In this document: in pieces, positions 32,088 to 43,125 of the stretch
How positions within the stretch are numbered: position 1 is the first letter of the stretch
Layout: every line of letters starts with the position of its first letter
From: Deferribacter desulfuricans SSM1
Lineage (GTDB): Bacteria > Chrysiogenota > Deferribacteres > Deferribacterales > Deferribacteraceae
Direction of reading: 5' to 3'
DNA: 64,000 bases
Assembly (NCBI RefSeq): GCF_000010985.1
Contig: NC_013939.1
Location: forward strand, 62,001-126,000
Position numbers and translations under genes: made by a program
The notes under the pieces: generated by a model
What the model was told of the DNA's origin: nothing
What the model saw: the letters and a program-made list of their open reading frames with translations, nothing else
Database searches by the model: none

Positions 32088-35000
32088 TTATTGATAAGAA
32101 GGATATATAACTTCTGTTGCATTATCAGGAGAGAAATAAGTCTTTAAATAAGAGTGTAATGGTGGGTAATATATCTGTTTGTAAGCATAAATTTTGAAGC
32201 AATAATATTTCCTTATTTCAAGAGGTGAAGGTAAAATTGACGTTGATTGTGTTTCAATATTTGTAATATCTGCAAGAATTTTGTATTGTTCAAAACTCGC
32301 TGTATTGTTAGTGCAATTGTCTGAGTAAAAGATGGTATAGCCATCTATATCTGTTGTATTGTCTGGTTTGTCCCAAGTTAGATTAAGTTTGGACAATGAT
32401 ATTCCTTGGAAATATACACTACTCTCATCTACATTAAGATTTGGTGTCCAATCAATTGATGGAATTTCACTGATTCTTACATTTGTTTTGTACTTTGTGA
32501 TTGAATCTACAAGATTAAAAGTGCTATTGAAAACTGGCATAAGAGTGAGAGTGGTTGCTAATAAGGTTTTATCACTGGTATTACTTGATGTTTGCGCATT
32601 AATTGTCTTTTGTTTGAAGTAGACGCTAAAATCAGTGATATTATATGTGTTACCACAAGCTGGAGTGTAGTTTATTTCCATTGTAATAGTTGTGTTGTCT
32701 CCACCGTTTAAAGTGCCACTATTATTATTAAATGTAATTAAAGCGTCTCCCGTGTCATTATCTGTTTCAATTAGCCAGTCTATAGGGTGGTCCCCAATAT
32801 TTTTTAAAGTAAATTGATATTGATATATTTTATTTGAAGAATTAGTACAGTCTGTATTAATTATGATGTTTTTATTCCCGATAACTTGAAGCTCACCAGG
32901 TTTATCTGTAATACCCCATGTGCTACTGGTTTCAAATTCTTTCTCTACAGTATAAAGTGGATATTCTTTCCAAAATTCAGTGTATTTACCTCTGATTTTT
33001 TCATTGATTTTATTAACCACTTTTTTGGCAACATCAGTGTTCCATGTGGATGCTGCTACTATCCTACCATAATAACCAACCCCTAAACTTCCTTCAATTT
33101 TCACACTAGTATTTAATGTTAAATTATCATTGATAATATCATCCAATTCAATAGTACCTTCGCCAGTAGCATTATCTCCTGCTTTAAGATTTAATTTTAA
33201 ATATGGTCCAACATAATTGTTCATCCCTACCCCTATCCCATAGACATAGACAGCAGGCTCTGCACCAATATAAGCAAAAGCATTTGCACCAGCATTTAAT
33301 TCAGATGTTTGGCTAAAGTTAAATCTTGATGTTAAGCTACTTTCTGCATCAACACCATTGTAAGCGAAATTGAAAACGGGGCTACATGTTCCTGAAAAAG
33401 TAATTTTAGCGTTTCCTACTATGGATGCATTGTCATAATCTTTGCCTTCACCTGCTCCTTTAATTCCGTATACTATAGGTATCTTTTCTTTAACTTTTAT
33501 AGGTATTCCATAAATTGTAAAAGTCTGATTGAATTCTAATTTGTCATAAAGAATTTTGTGAGTTGAGTATGTTTTCTTTATTTGTGCCGTTGCATTCCCT
33601 AAAATTTCTATATCAGAACCAAGAGATAAATAAATTCCATCTAAATCCACACTTACACCATTAAAACTAGCATCAGCACTCCAGCCAATGTTAAGATCTA
33701 CATAAGGTCTAAGTTTTATTGTCGCATTAATTTGAGATTTGTTATCTTCATCAAGATATTTTGAGTAATTGTCTTCAAATTCTCCACTCAAATTGAAGCT
33801 TGCATCAGTCAAGCTCCTCGTGGCGATTTCTCCAGTGTCAAGATTTATAATTAAATATTGTCTTGTTGGATTATAAGGAACTTTTGTGTTGCCAAGAGTT
33901 ATGTCTCCGTTTATATAGTGAATTGGAATTTCTGGCGTAACTGTTTCTGGTGTCACCAAAGTAGTGATATAACCTCGAGGAAAAATTTTGGTAAGAGGTA
34001 TGAATTCTGTTATTATAAGAAATATATTAGGATTAGATGTATTAATATTTTCTGAAATTACATTGTTTATAGAAATAATGTTAATAACTTTTCTAAAGAA
34101 AACAGGCTCACTCTTATTTACAATAATATCACCTGGATTTAAATTTGTTAGATTGTCAATTAGTGTTGTATCAGAAGTTTCAACAGTTATATTATCTAAT
34201 AGAGGAGAGTTTGGTTCTATATCGTTTAGAGATATATTATCATTATTACTTATATTATTAAAAGTAATGTTGGCACCTGTAATATCAATTATTTTAATAT
34301 TTCCATTTGTGATATTATCATTAAGCGTTAGTTTTGGTAAAATGACAGGTGCAATAACTCTATCTTCTTGTAAATCTTTAGCTTCACATGTTGTTCCATT
34401 ATCTTTAACTTCATCACACCCTATCCATTTGATAATTTGATAATTAACATCTAAATTTTTTATTTTCAATTGAACTATTTTTCCCATATCTTCATCAGGG
34501 TTAAACCATATTGTGTTTTTGTTAAAAATAGATTCACTCCCTTTTGAAATTTCTATATCAGCATATTTTGGTTTGATAAATTTTATCATTAGATTGTTTT
34601 TGATTTGTTCTAAAGCAGGATTATTTAATACTAAACCTGTTCCTAATCCTGTATTTAATAAGTTTTCTAATCCTTTTTTATCTCCTTTATGATAGTAAGT
34701 TGTCATTTCTTTCAATTTTGAGATTTCTATTTTTAGTGGTGTTTTTTCTGGAGTTAAAGGATTAAATTTTATCAAAGAGCCAAAGTAGCTATTTGAAGCT
34801 GACAAAAAGCTGGATATTGTTTTCGTTTCAACTAATTTATCAGATATTAAATTTAATGCATTTTCTAAATCTGATTGAGCAAGACTACAAGATTGTTCAT
34901 TACAAAGATGGCTAACATATTGATAAGCCATATCTGTTAAAACTGTAACGTTTACATTTCCGGCCTCTAAATCACTTACTTTTGCGAAGGCATGAAGTAC

Positions 35001-35348
35001 ACCTTTGTTAGTTGTTGGGGTTTCATCAATAAAACCATCATCATCAACATCAATATCATCACCACCAGATACTATTACAAGGACAATTGTATCATCGCTC
35101 CATCCATTTGTATTACTGAAATTGAAAGTACCATATCTATCAGTAGTTGTTTCTTCGCATGTATAGTTATCGGTGTAAGCTAGTTCACAGATTTTTACAT
35201 TTGCATTGTCAAGAGGTCCAAGTAAAGCATGATTGCCATCATTTAAAGAGTAGGAATCTGCGCTATTACCTCCGTTGCTGCTACAAGCAGATATCATTAG
35301 TAAAGAGAGTAAAGATAAAACAGTTAATATTTTCAAGAACTTTTCCAT
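32088..35348 (-). CDS. Giant predicted lipoprotein with C-terminal FN3-like domain
   Basis: A 1086-residue protein. The signal peptide ends at a lipobox (MISAC, C22) followed by a Ser/Gly/Asn linker. Residues about 35-130 resemble a repeated-sandwich domain (GPLDNANVKICELAYTDN, RYGTFNFSN). The middle (about 340-640) is rich in Asn, Ile, Thr and Asp. A beta-rich region at about 650-800 mentions GIPIKVKEKIPIVYGIKG. Near the end a fibronectin type III-like domain appears (LNLTWDKPDNTTDIDGYTIFYS). It is likely outer-surface or periplasmic-facing and membrane-anchored. I recognise no enzyme motif. A strong leader hairpin and the AGGAGG site precede it. Confidence 0.78.
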   Translation of the reverse strand: MEKFLKILTVLSLLSLLMISACSSNGGNSADSYSLNDGNHALLGPLDNANVKICELAYTDNYTCEETTTDRYGTFNFSNTNGWSDDTIVLVIVSGGDDIDVDDDGFIDETPTTNKGVLHAFAKVSDLEAGNVNVTVLTDMAYQYVSHLCNEQSCSLAQSDLENALNLISDKLVETKTISSFLSASNSYFGSLIKFNPLTPEKTPLKIEISKLKEMTTYYHKGDKKGLENLLNTGLGTGLVLNNPALEQIKNNLMIKFIKPKYADIEISKGSESIFNKNTIWFNPDEDMGKIVQLKIKNLDVNYQIIKWIGCDEVKDNGTTCEAKDLQEDRVIAPVILPKLTLNDNITNGNIKIIDITGANITFNNISNNDNISLNDIEPNSPLLDNITVETSDTTLIDNLTNLNPGDIIVNKSEPVFFRKVINIISINNVISENINTSNPNIFLIITEFIPLTKIFPRGYITTLVTPETVTPEIPIHYINGDITLGNTKVPYNPTRQYLIINLDTGEIATRSLTDASFNLSGEFEDNYSKYLDEDNKSQINATIKLRPYVDLNIGWSADASFNGVSVDLDGIYLSLGSDIEILGNATAQIKKTYSTHKILYDKLEFNQTFTIYGIPIKVKEKIPIVYGIKGAGEGKDYDNASIVGNAKITFSGTCSPVFNFAYNGVDAESSLTSRFNFSQTSELNAGANAFAYIGAEPAVYVYGIGVGMNNYVGPYLKLNLKAGDNATGEGTIELDDIINDNLTLNTSVKIEGSLGVGYYGRIVAASTWNTDVAKKVVNKINEKIRGKYTEFWKEYPLYTVEKEFETSSTWGITDKPGELQVIGNKNIIINTDCTNSSNKIYQYQFTLKNIGDHPIDWLIETDNDTGDALITFNNNSGTLNGGDNTTITMEINYTPACGNTYNITDFSVYFKQKTINAQTSSNTSDKTLLATTLTLMPVFNSTFNLVDSITKYKTNVRISEIPSIDWTPNLNVDESSVYFQGISLSKLNLTWDKPDNTTDIDGYTIFYSDNCTNNTASFEQYKILADITNIETQSTSILPSPLEIRKYYCFKIYAYKQIYYPPLHSYLKTYFSPDNATEVIYPSYQ

Positions 35349-35370
35349 CGAAGCCTCCTAAGGGTTTTAG

Positions 35371-35432
35371 AGTCTAACAATATAAAGATATATCACACAA
35401 TAGGTATGGATATATCTTTAGATAGTTAGACT
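35371..35432. repeat. 62-nt hairpin in the leader of the giant lipoprotein gene
   Basis: AGTCTAAC, 4 bases, then a perfect 12-bp stem TAAAGATATATC / GATATATCTTTA around a 14-nt loop, 4 bases, GTTAGACT. The outer 8-bp and inner 12-bp stems pair exactly. It ends 22 bases before the lipoprotein ATG. It has no T-tract, so it looks like an RNA structure or protein site, not a terminator. Confidence 0.7.
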
Positions 35433-35580
35433 TATTAGATTGTTTGTGTATATATTTTGTGTTTATATGCTTTAAAAGCTTTGCTATTTTTCATTATAGC
35501 ATATGTGCAAATAGTGGTCAAGTTTACATGAAAGAAAATATTAGATACAGTCAAATAAAATTATAATCAGGTCGAGGATA

Positions 35581-35711
35581 TTGCACAAACTTTACAGATT
35601 GCTTCGCTAACGCTCGCAATGACGGCATTTTGGGGAGCATTGCGAGGTAACGTAAATTACCGAAACAATCTCAAAATTAGTTTAGTTTAAAAACGTTAGA
35701 CTATTGTGCAA
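35581..35711. repeat. MITE-like palindromic element, copy B
   Basis: The 131-bp element has ends TTGCACAA / TTGTGCAA. Read on the minus strand it starts TTGCACAATAGTCTAAC, a 17-base exact match to the start of the copy at 18104 on the plus strand, and continues with the same GAGATTG...CTCGCAATG and CATTGCGAGC.TTAGC blocks. It is therefore an inverted, diverged copy. The remaining gap up to 35730 shows nothing else I can assign. Confidence 0.82.
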
Positions 35712-35730
35712 AATTCTCCTTTCTAAAAAT

Positions 35731-36084
35731 TTATATTTCAAAATATTTATTAATCCTTTTTAATATTATTTCTGGGTTTTTATTTTTCACAAAATATTCA
35801 TCTGCATAAAGAGATGAGAAATTTCTTTTATAATCTTCGTGGGCTGTTAGTAAAAATACTGGTATTTTTTCGTTTTTCTTTTTTATTTCTTTTAATATGT
35901 CTAATCCGCTTTTTTCTGGCATATTAATATCTAAAAGGATTAAATTTGGTGATTCTTCTCTAAAAATTTTCATCCCTTCAAGTCCATTTTCTGCTTCAAT
36001 TACAACGAAGCCATTTTCTTCTAAAAACTCTTTATAAAAGTTTCTTATATATGGGTCGTCATCAATAATCAGTATCTTCTTCAT
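35731..36084 (-). CDS. Single-domain response regulator (receiver only)
   Basis: A 117-residue receiver: acidic residues D8-D10, phospho-acceptor D52 (LILLDINMPEKSG), T80 (VFLLTAHE) and K100 (EYFVKNKN). There is no output domain. It overlaps the preceding histidine kinase gene by 4 nt (same strand), so the two form a cognate pair. It is the last gene of the RdgC-like/kinase set. Its downstream target is not visible; a second lone receiver of this type sits at 10290-10664. Confidence 0.9.
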   Translation of the reverse strand: MKKILIIDDDPYIRNFYKEFLEENGFVVIEAENGLEGMKIFREESPNLILLDINMPEKSGLDILKEIKKKNEKIPVFLLTAHEDYKRNFSSLYADEYFVKNKNPEIILKRINKYFEI

Positions 36085-37502
36085 AACTCACCTCTTTTAA
36101 AAAATAATTGTATTTTAGTCTGATTGTTGTCAGAGAAAATTTTTATATCACCATCGTGTGCTTCCATGATTTTTTTACATATAGGTAAACCGAGCCCTGT
36201 CCCTGATTCTTTGGTTGTATAAAATGGTGTAAATAGTTTGGCTATATCCGATTTTGGGATTCCACAGCCGTTGTCAATTATTTCTAATATTTTAAAGTTT
36301 GTGTTGGTTTCTAAGTTTATTTTGATGGTATTGTTGGTTTCATTACAAAGAGCATCTAAACTATTGTTAATTAGATTGAGTAATACTTGTAAAATTTTAT
36401 TTTTATCTATTTTAAGTGTTTCATCCCTTTTTATGTTGATTTGTACGTCAACATCTTTTTCTCTTATTTTTTCGTAGAGAATTGTTGTTGCTTCTTCCAC
36501 TAAACTCAAAACATTTACTTCGCTTATATCCAATTTTATTGCCTTAGAGTACAAGAGTAAGTCATTTATAAGGTTTTCCATTCTATTCACTTCATTTTTG
36601 ATTATATTCAGATAACCATTCAATTTTTCATCCTTGTTTAGCTTCAAAACTCTGTTGGTAAATCCGCCAATGGAAACTAAAGGGTTTTTTAATTCATGTG
36701 CTATTGTAGCAGTTAATTTGCCTAAATTTATTAAATTATTATTGTAAAACAGATTGTTTTTAAAAAATTCTAAATCATCAACAGCAAACTTATATCTTTG
36801 AATTAATGATTTTACGGTAAAAGTTATTGAAAGTATTTTGGAATAAATATTCAATAAGTTATTAATATGTGTGATGTTATTATCTTTTGTAGAAATTACA
36901 AGTAATCCTATTGGACCATTTTTTGTATATATTCCGATACCATAATTTTTAAATGGGAAAAGGTGGTTATTTAAAGAGTTGATTTCCTTTATTTGCTCAA
37001 AAAAGATAATATCACTAAATTCACTTCGTTTGTTTAGCTCAACAATCTCTTTTTTGAAATTTATGCTGTCCATAGTTGTTTTATTATTGGAGTAGTAGAT
37101 GAGACCTCTTAATTGCATAAGTTTGTTGTTTAAATAATAAAGTCCTGCGCTGTAGATATCTTGTTCTTCTGTAAGTTTTTTAATTGTATTGTTAAGAGTT
37201 TGCTCTATACTGTCATTATTGATGATATTATTGAGTAAATATGTGATATCGTTGATTGTAATGTTAGTAAAAGTAGTAGCACAACTAAGTAAGATTAATT
37301 TTATCTGTTCTAGTTGCTTATCGTTTAATCTTTTTGTAGATTTGTAAAAAAGTTCTAATTTGTAATTTTCCGCTTCAACTTCATTGAAATAATCTGCTTG
37401 TTCTGAGATTATAATGGACAAGATTAGACTGTCATAAGAAAAAATTTGAATCTTTGTAACGGTTATATCAAATAGTTCTTCAAGCAACTTTATAAGATAC
37501 AT
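36081..37502 (-). CDS. Soluble sensor histidine kinase
   Basis: A 473-residue kinase with no membrane segment. The N-terminal half (about 1-240) looks like a GAF-type sensory region (QDIYSAGLYYLNN, FPFKNYGIGIYTKNGPIGLLVIS). The dimerisation and phosphoacceptor helix has IAHELKNPLVSIGGF with H269. The ATP domain follows with N box NLINNSLDAL, DNGCGIPKSD and GTGLGLPICKKIMEAHDG. It phosphorylates the receiver protein encoded immediately downstream. There is no clear ribosome site before the ATG; a TATAAT 6 bases upstream raises the possibility of leaderless expression. Confidence 0.9.
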   Translation of the reverse strand: MYLIKLLEELFDITVTKIQIFSYDSLILSIIISEQADYFNEVEAENYKLELFYKSTKRLNDKQLEQIKLILLSCATTFTNITINDITYLLNNIINNDSIEQTLNNTIKKLTEEQDIYSAGLYYLNNKLMQLRGLIYYSNNKTTMDSINFKKEIVELNKRSEFSDIIFFEQIKEINSLNNHLFPFKNYGIGIYTKNGPIGLLVISTKDNNITHINNLLNIYSKILSITFTVKSLIQRYKFAVDDLEFFKNNLFYNNNLINLGKLTATIAHELKNPLVSIGGFTNRVLKLNKDEKLNGYLNIIKNEVNRMENLINDLLLYSKAIKLDISEVNVLSLVEEATTILYEKIREKDVDVQINIKRDETLKIDKNKILQVLLNLINNSLDALCNETNNTIKINLETNTNFKILEIIDNGCGIPKSDIAKLFTPFYTTKESGTGLGLPICKKIMEAHDGDIKIFSDNNQTKIQLFFKRGEL

Positions 37503-37507
37503 ATTTA

Positions 37508-37513
37508 ATTATA
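37508..37513 (-). promoter_or_regulatory. Possible -10 element directly before the histidine kinase start
   Basis: On the minus strand TATAAT ends 5 bases before the kinase ATG, with TTTACA 19 bases further up. If active, transcription would begin at or next to the A of the ATG, fitting the missing ribosome site. It is a short AT-rich match, so chance is possible. Confidence 0.3.
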
Positions 37514-37543
37514 GCATAATATTTGAATAAGTTGTAAATAAAA

Positions 37544-38047
37544 TTATAAGTTAATTTTTTTTCTAAATTTTTTTACTTTCTCATACCACTTGTCAGACGT
37601 TCTTATTTTAGCAAAATTTACCAACGTCTTATCAAAAAAAGCATAAACAAGTTTAAGATATAAAATTCTTTCTAATACAGTGTCTGAAATTTCTTCAGTT
37701 TTTGATATAGGCGCTTTTATTCCAGTAATTCTTAATGGTTTGGTTTTTAATGTGGCTTCAATATCTATGCTTTGAGAAGTTAATTTAATATTGAGTTGTG
37801 AGACTTTTTTTGAATTTTTTAATGCGGTAATCAGCTCCTTGTTTTCATTTAGATTTTCACTGATGATGGTGATTTTCTCCTGATAATTGCTGTTTTCTAA
37901 GTAAATTGAATGTGTAATATCATAAACTAAATTGATATCATTTATGCTTAAGGTGTTATTGCCTAAAAAATATTCTATTAAAAGATAAGTTAAATATTCA
38001 TTTTCAAGAAATGATAAATCTTTTTGTGTTGAATTTGAATTGTTCAA
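37544..38047 (-). CDS. RdgC-like protein, C-terminal half as a separate gene
   Basis: A 167-residue protein that matches, in order, the second half of the longer deltaproteobacterial RdgC type: FLENEYLTYLLIEYFLG (compare the FLTWLWF segment), LNIKLTSQSIDIEATLKTKPLRITGIKAP (compare the beta segment before KTPKI), and a final helix ERILYLKLVYAFFDKTLVNFAKIRTSDKW (compare EKLYLIE...FLALRLSPRW). It starts at TTG with its own AGGAGGG seven bases upstream, 15 nt after the N-terminal half ends, so it is translated separately. RdgC binds DNA and tempers RecA in E. coli. Family alignment is from memory of the motif layout. Confidence 0.68.
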   Translation of the reverse strand: MNNSNSTQKDLSFLENEYLTYLLIEYFLGNNTLSINDINLVYDITHSIYLENSNYQEKITIISENLNENKELITALKNSKKVSQLNIKLTSQSIDIEATLKTKPLRITGIKAPISKTEEISDTVLERILYLKLVYAFFDKTLVNFAKIRTSDKWYEKVKKFRKKINL

Positions 38048-38062
38048 AAATACCCTCCTAAT

Positions 38063-38665
38063 TTAAATTGTAGCGGGTAAGCTGTTTAAAAGGTTATCTA
38101 AAACAGAAAGCTCATCGAGATTTCTTTTCAAAATCTCAGCAAAGGTTTCTCGATATATATTGATATCAAAAGCTAATTTAAAGAGATGAGCAGTAGCATC
38201 AAAAATCTTTGAATTTAATTTGCTTATAAAGATAGAGTTGTTGTTGCTATCAAGTATTACTTCAATGAGGGTTGTTGAGGGGGTAGTAGATTGCAAGAGT
38301 GATTTTGTTACATTATTTTTTAAGAAATCTATATCGGATTTTGAAAGTTTTTCTTTGTTTGATTGGAGCATGAGTTCTCTCTTTTTCTTCTCCATCTCTA
38401 TATTAAAAAAGTTTGAATTGACCTTTTTCTCATCTAATCTGATAGTAAAAGTTATATATTCATTGAAGGCTACTTCCGCTTCATCAAAGCTTTCTATTGC
38501 TGGATACAAAAAAGGTACAAATCCATAATTTACAGGCTTTAACTCATCATAAATATTTTCAAAAGAGTATTCTTTTAATTTTTCTGTAATTTCAGTAATT
38601 GAAATGTTTAAATCTTTTTGGTATGAAAGTCTAAAAAATGTTAAGCTTCCTTTTAATAACCCCAT
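38063..38665 (-). CDS. RdgC-like protein, N-terminal half
   Basis: A 200-residue protein resembling the N-terminal half of RdgC (recombination-associated protein): opening LLKGSLTFFRLSYQ, then ITEKLKEYSFENI, YGFVPFL, a strand YITFTIRLDEKKVNSNFF and the helix KRELMLQSNKEKLSKSDIDFLKNNVTKSLL, all in RdgC order. Strand ISKLNSKIFDATAHLFKLAF follows and the chain ends soon after. RdgC forms a DNA-encircling ring that limits RecA filament formation. The ATG follows CCGGAGGATTT. It is divergent from ndk and leads into the C-terminal half, kinase and receiver genes. Confidence 0.72.
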   Translation of the reverse strand: MGLLKGSLTFFRLSYQKDLNISITEITEKLKEYSFENIYDELKPVNYGFVPFLYPAIESFDEAEVAFNEYITFTIRLDEKKVNSNFFNIEMEKKKRELMLQSNKEKLSKSDIDFLKNNVTKSLLQSTTPSTTLIEVILDSNNNSIFISKLNSKIFDATAHLFKLAFDINIYRETFAEILKRNLDELSVLDNLLNSLPATI

Positions 38666-38780
38666 AAATCCTCCGGTTGAAGAAGATATACAAAAATGTT
38701 TTTATATGCAATGAAAAAGTTGATTTTTTCAATAAAGCTGGTATTTATACACTCTCACATAATAAAAGGAGGTAAAGGAT

Positions 38781-39200
38781 ATGGCTTTAGAAAGGACACT
38801 TGCGATTATAAAACCTGATGCAGTAAAAATGGGTGTATCAGGTAAAATCATCCAAAGGATAGAGGATGAAGGGTTTAAAATTGTAGGGATGAAAAAGATA
38901 TGGATGACTAAAGATGTAGCAAAAGGGTTTTATTATGTTCACAAAGAGAAACCTTTTTATGAAGCTTTGACAGATTTTATGAGTTCTGGACCATCAATAG
39001 TAATGGTGTTAGAAAAAGAGAATGCAATTAAAGATTGGAGAAAATTGATGGGGGCTACAAATCCTGCTGATGCAGAGGAAGGGACTTTGAGAAAAGAATT
39101 TGGTAAAAATATTGATAATAATGCTGTTCATGGGTCTGATGCACCTGAAACTGCAGCATTTGAAATAAGCTATTTTTTCTCTCAGATAGAATTAGTTTAG
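38781..39200 (+). CDS. ndk: Nucleoside diphosphate kinase
   Basis: A 139-residue NDK of standard length. It begins [13 protein letters not shown] (nucleotide-contacting Lys 11-12), has the family stretches [22 protein letters not shown] and the catalytic His in [16 protein letters not shown]. It balances NTP and dNTP pools by phosphate exchange. The start follows AAAGGAGG. It precedes thrC with a terminator-like hairpin between. Confidence 0.97.
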   Translation: MALERTLAIIKPDAVKMGVSGKIIQRIEDEGFKIVGMKKIWMTKDVAKGFYYVHKEKPFYEALTDFMSSGPSIVMVLEKENAIKDWRKLMGATNPADAEEGTLRKEFGKNIDNNAVHGSDAPETAAFEISYFFSQIELV

Positions 39201-39204
39201 TCTT

Positions 39205-39238
39205 AAGGGGAGGTTTTTACCTCCCTTTATATTTTGAG
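39205..39238 (+). terminator. Terminator-like hairpin between ndk and thrC
   Basis: AAGGGGAGG / CCTCCCTT stem with a TTTTTA loop is followed by a T-rich stretch running to the thrC ribosome site. It may lower but not abolish read-through. Confidence 0.75.
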
Positions 39239-39245
39239 GTGAGTT

Positions 39246-40632
39246 ATGAAGTATAAAAGTACAAGAGGGGATGTAAACAGTATTACTTTTAAAGATGCTG
39301 TATTAATGGGGCTTGCTGATGATGGTGGGTTACTAATTCCAGAGGAGCTTCCTCAAATTTCAAATGAAGAACTTATGTCTCTAAAAGATAAAAGTTATCA
39401 AGATGTAGCTTTTTATATTATGAATAAATATATCGATGATATCAAAGAGGATGTTTTAAAAAAGTTGATTGATAAAAGTTATAAAAATTTCGATACTGAT
39501 AAAGTGGTTCCTCTAATAGATCTTGATGATTTTTATCTTTTAGAGCTTTTTCATGGGCCAACGCTTGCTTTTAAAGACGTTGCTTTACAGTTTTTAGGCA
39601 ATTTGTTTGAATATATATTATCTGAAAGAAAACAAAACCTTAATATAATTGGAGCGACAAGTGGTGATACTGGTAGTGCTGCAATATATGGTGTAAGAGG
39701 TAAAAAAGGGGTTAAAATTTTTATTTTGCATCCTAAAGGGCGTGTAAGTAAAATCCAAGAGCTTCAAATGACAACTGTGCTTGATAAAAATGTTTTTAAT
39801 ATTGCAGTTGAAGGGACTTTTGATGATTGTCAGTTTATTGTAAAAGAGATTTTTTCTGATGTAGATTTTAAGAAAAAATATAATTTGGGTTCGATAAATT
39901 CTATAAATTGGGCAAGGGTCCTATCTCAAATAGTTTATTATTTTTATGCTTATTTGCAAACAAAAGAGAGTGATAATTTAGATAAAATTAATTTTATTGT
40001 TCCGACAGGAAACTTTGGAAATGTTCTTGCAGGTTTTTATGCAAAGAAAATGGGGTTACCTGTAAATAAACTTGTAATTGCTACAAATGAGAATAACATC
40101 TTGCATCGATTTGTTCAAAAAGGGGATTATAGTATAAAAGGTGTTGTTAAAACATACTCCCCTTCAATGGATATTCAGATTGCTAGTAATTTTGAACGAT
40201 ATCTTTATTATCTTTACGATGGAGATCATCAAAAGGTAAAGGGATCGATGGCTGCATTGAAAAATGATAAATTTATAAAATTTAACGATTTAGAGATTGA
40301 AAAAGTACATCAAGATTTTGACTCAACAACGACAACAAATGAGGAAACGTTAAATATTATAAAAACTGTTTATGAAAGAAATAATTATATTGTAGACCCA
40401 CATACTGCTTGTGGAGTGGATGGAGCATTAAAGTTAAAAGATAAACTTGATGAAAAATTTATTTGTCTTGCTACGGCTCATCCAGCCAAGTTTTTAGATG
40501 CAGTAAAAGTTGCAATTGGGAAAGAACCTGAAATCCCTGAGCGTATAAAAGAGCTGTTTAATAAAGATAAGAGAGTGTATGAGATGCCAAATGATGTTAA
40601 TGCTATAAAAAGTTTTATTGAGCAAAATATAG

Positions 40633-40640
<8 letters not shown>
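39246..40640 (+). CDS. thrC: Threonine synthase
   Basis: A 464-residue PLP enzyme of the longer E. coli/yeast-like class. The N-terminus has the phrase YKSTRGDVNSITFKDAVLMGLADDGGLLIPE; the cofactor Lys lies in HGPTLAFKDVALQFLGN (about 100-116). The phosphate-binding loop is GATSGDTGSAAIYG, with IVPTGNFGN and DPHTACGVDGA later. It makes threonine from O-phosphohomoserine. The start follows GAGGTGAGTT, and the end overlaps queA by 8 nt, so it is co-expressed with tRNA modification genes, with no threonine pathway partner adjacent. Confidence 0.95.
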
Positions 40641-43106
<2,466 letters not shown>

Positions 43107-43125
43107 TAAAGGAGTATTTTGAGCC

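Noticed and set aside
33988-34440. 150-codon plus-strand frame inside the giant lipoprotein gene
   Set aside because: The minus-strand protein is supported by a signal peptide, ribosome site, hairpin and terminator; the plus frame has none.
37544-38665. Considered a frameshifted pseudogene of one RdgC-like gene
   Set aside because: The second half has its own strong ribosome site and start codon 15 nt after the first stop, which fits two working genes; a recent frameshift would not create these.
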